A DNA stretch of 64,000 nucleotides from a bacterium (GTDB taxonomy: Bacteria > Zhuqueibacterota > QNDG01 > JAGLOF01), in the NCBI GenBank assembly GCA_023139105.1, contig JAGLOF010000012.1, forward strand, positions 1 through 64,000, written 5' to 3'. Positions within the stretch are counted from its first letter, which is position 1. Every line of letters starts with the position of its first letter. This document shows positions 63,549 to 64,000 of this stretch, in pieces. The notes under the pieces are model-generated. The model was given only the letters and a program-made list of their open reading frames with translations, searched no databases and was not told the origin of the DNA. The position numbers and the translations under genes are program-made.

Positions 63549-64000
63549 TTGGATAATATTATTATTGCTCATGATATGGGCACCAGCGGTGATAAAGCCA
63601 TTGCTTTAACTGTCAAAGGTCAGATCCTGGCCGAAGTAAAACGGCATTACCCCATACACCATCCCCAACCCACGTGGGCAGAACAGAATCCTGATGATTG
63701 GTGGGAAGCAATCTGTGCAAACACAAAAGATCTTTTAGATAAAGCCGGAATACAACCTCAACAGGTTGCCGGTATCACATTCAGTTCTATGACACAATGT
63801 ATTGTAGCAGTGGACACTGAAGGCAAACCACTACGTCCAGCCATCTCCTGGCTGGACGGTCGCAGTGCTGATATAATACGGGAAAAATTGTGGACGCCAC
63901 CTCGCCTGTTAGGATATAATATACCTCGTGCCATAAAGTTTATTGCAATTACCGGGGGAGCACCCGGACACACGGGAAAAGACCAGATTGGCAAACTGCT
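63549..64000 (+). CDS. FGGY-family carbohydrate kinase, partial (cut by window end)
   Basis: The frame opens at TTG 63549, preceded by GAGG, and reads DNIIIAHDMGTSGDKAIALTVKG, then PTWAEQNPDDWWEAIC, GITFSSMTQCIVAVD and PAISWLDGRSAD, all FGGY N-terminal signatures (xylulokinase/glycerokinase type). About 150 residues are seen; no stop before the end. It phosphorylates a sugar or polyol of unknown identity. Confidence 0.85.
   Translation, partial: MDNIIIAHDMGTSGDKAIALTVKGQILAEVKRHYPIHHPQPTWAEQNPDDWWEAICANTKDLLDKAGIQPQQVAGITFSSMTQCIVAVDTEGKPLRPAISWLDGRSADIIREKLWTPPRLLGYNIPRAIKFIAITGGAPGHTGKDQIGKL

Noticed and set aside
1-64000. CRISPR arrays, tRNA or rRNA genes
   Set aside because: I saw no regularly spaced direct repeats of CRISPR size and no cloverleaf or rRNA-like sequence; the periodic spacer repeats have units too short for CRISPR.

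Overview
The window is bacterial, dense and mostly transcribed leftward. It contains no rRNA, no tRNA and no CRISPR array that I can see. Gene style suggests a Gram-negative, anaerobic or facultative member of the FCB group (Bacteroidota/Marinimicrobia/Calditrichota-like): many secreted lipoproteins, SUMF1-type lipoproteins, S9 peptidases, FtsX permeases with a prefix domain, LytTR and HisKA_2 regulators, a Na+-pumping methylmalonyl-CoA pathway and a reductive-dehalogenase-like gene. The phylum is inference only; there is no marker gene to fix it.

Layout. (1) 62-15934, leftward: UDP-sugar pyrophosphorylase family, MscS channel, AsmA-like envelope protein, small lipoprotein, a 2693-residue secreted beta-propeller/TPR protein with two CHAT peptidase domains (the first degenerate), inositol-phosphatase family, YjbQ. 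The short gaps suggest one long unit. (2) 16156-25722: GH63-like lipoprotein, SDR dehydrogenase, HisKA_2 kinase, S9 peptidase, amidase, with dispersed-repeat-rich spacers. (3) 25879-26929: hypB-hypA with no hydrogenase in view. (4) 26972-32052, leftward: an apparent nitric-oxide-responsive cluster, namely an NsrR/IscR-like Rrf2 regulator, a ygbA homologue, a 6-TM protein, a 12-TM protein with two GHxH helices, a SUMF1-like lipoprotein with a His-rich tail, and heme O synthase. Two near-identical palindromes lie in front of the regulator and ygbA. (5) 32640-39815, leftward: methylmalonyl-CoA mutase (two subunits), MeaB, epimerase and all four subunits of a Na+-translocating methylmalonyl-CoA decarboxylase, closed by a terminator. 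It links succinyl-CoA and propionyl-CoA and conserves energy as a sodium gradient. (6) 40194-42886: AspT-like transporter; Rrf2 regulator with an FMN-binding-like exported protein.

(7) 42960-46302 is an AT-rich accessory island: integron-attC-like elements (GCCTAAC...TTAGGC) flank a DUF5131/TcmP pair and a frameshifted hypothetical gene, followed by a 167-bp MITE. (8) 46436-57290: metallophosphoesterase, phosphatidylserine-decarboxylase family, PadR/FtsX permease, XRE/membrane-protein pair, alpha/beta hydrolase, LytTR regulator, GC-rich RhlE helicase. Between them lie three gene remnants: an unidentified C-terminus, a class-C beta-lactamase-type hydrolase and a group II intron maturase. (9) 57537-64000: small lipoprotein, YkgJ-type Cys cluster protein, stand-alone response regulator, ornithine-cyclodeaminase family, secreted C26 glutamine-amidotransferase-like protein, rdhA-rdhB, and the start of an FGGY sugar kinase cut by the window end.

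Most distinctive: the tandem-CHAT secreted protein and its abutting lipoprotein; the NsrR-like cluster around an unfamiliar 12-TM His-rich membrane protein; and the attC-like cassette island.
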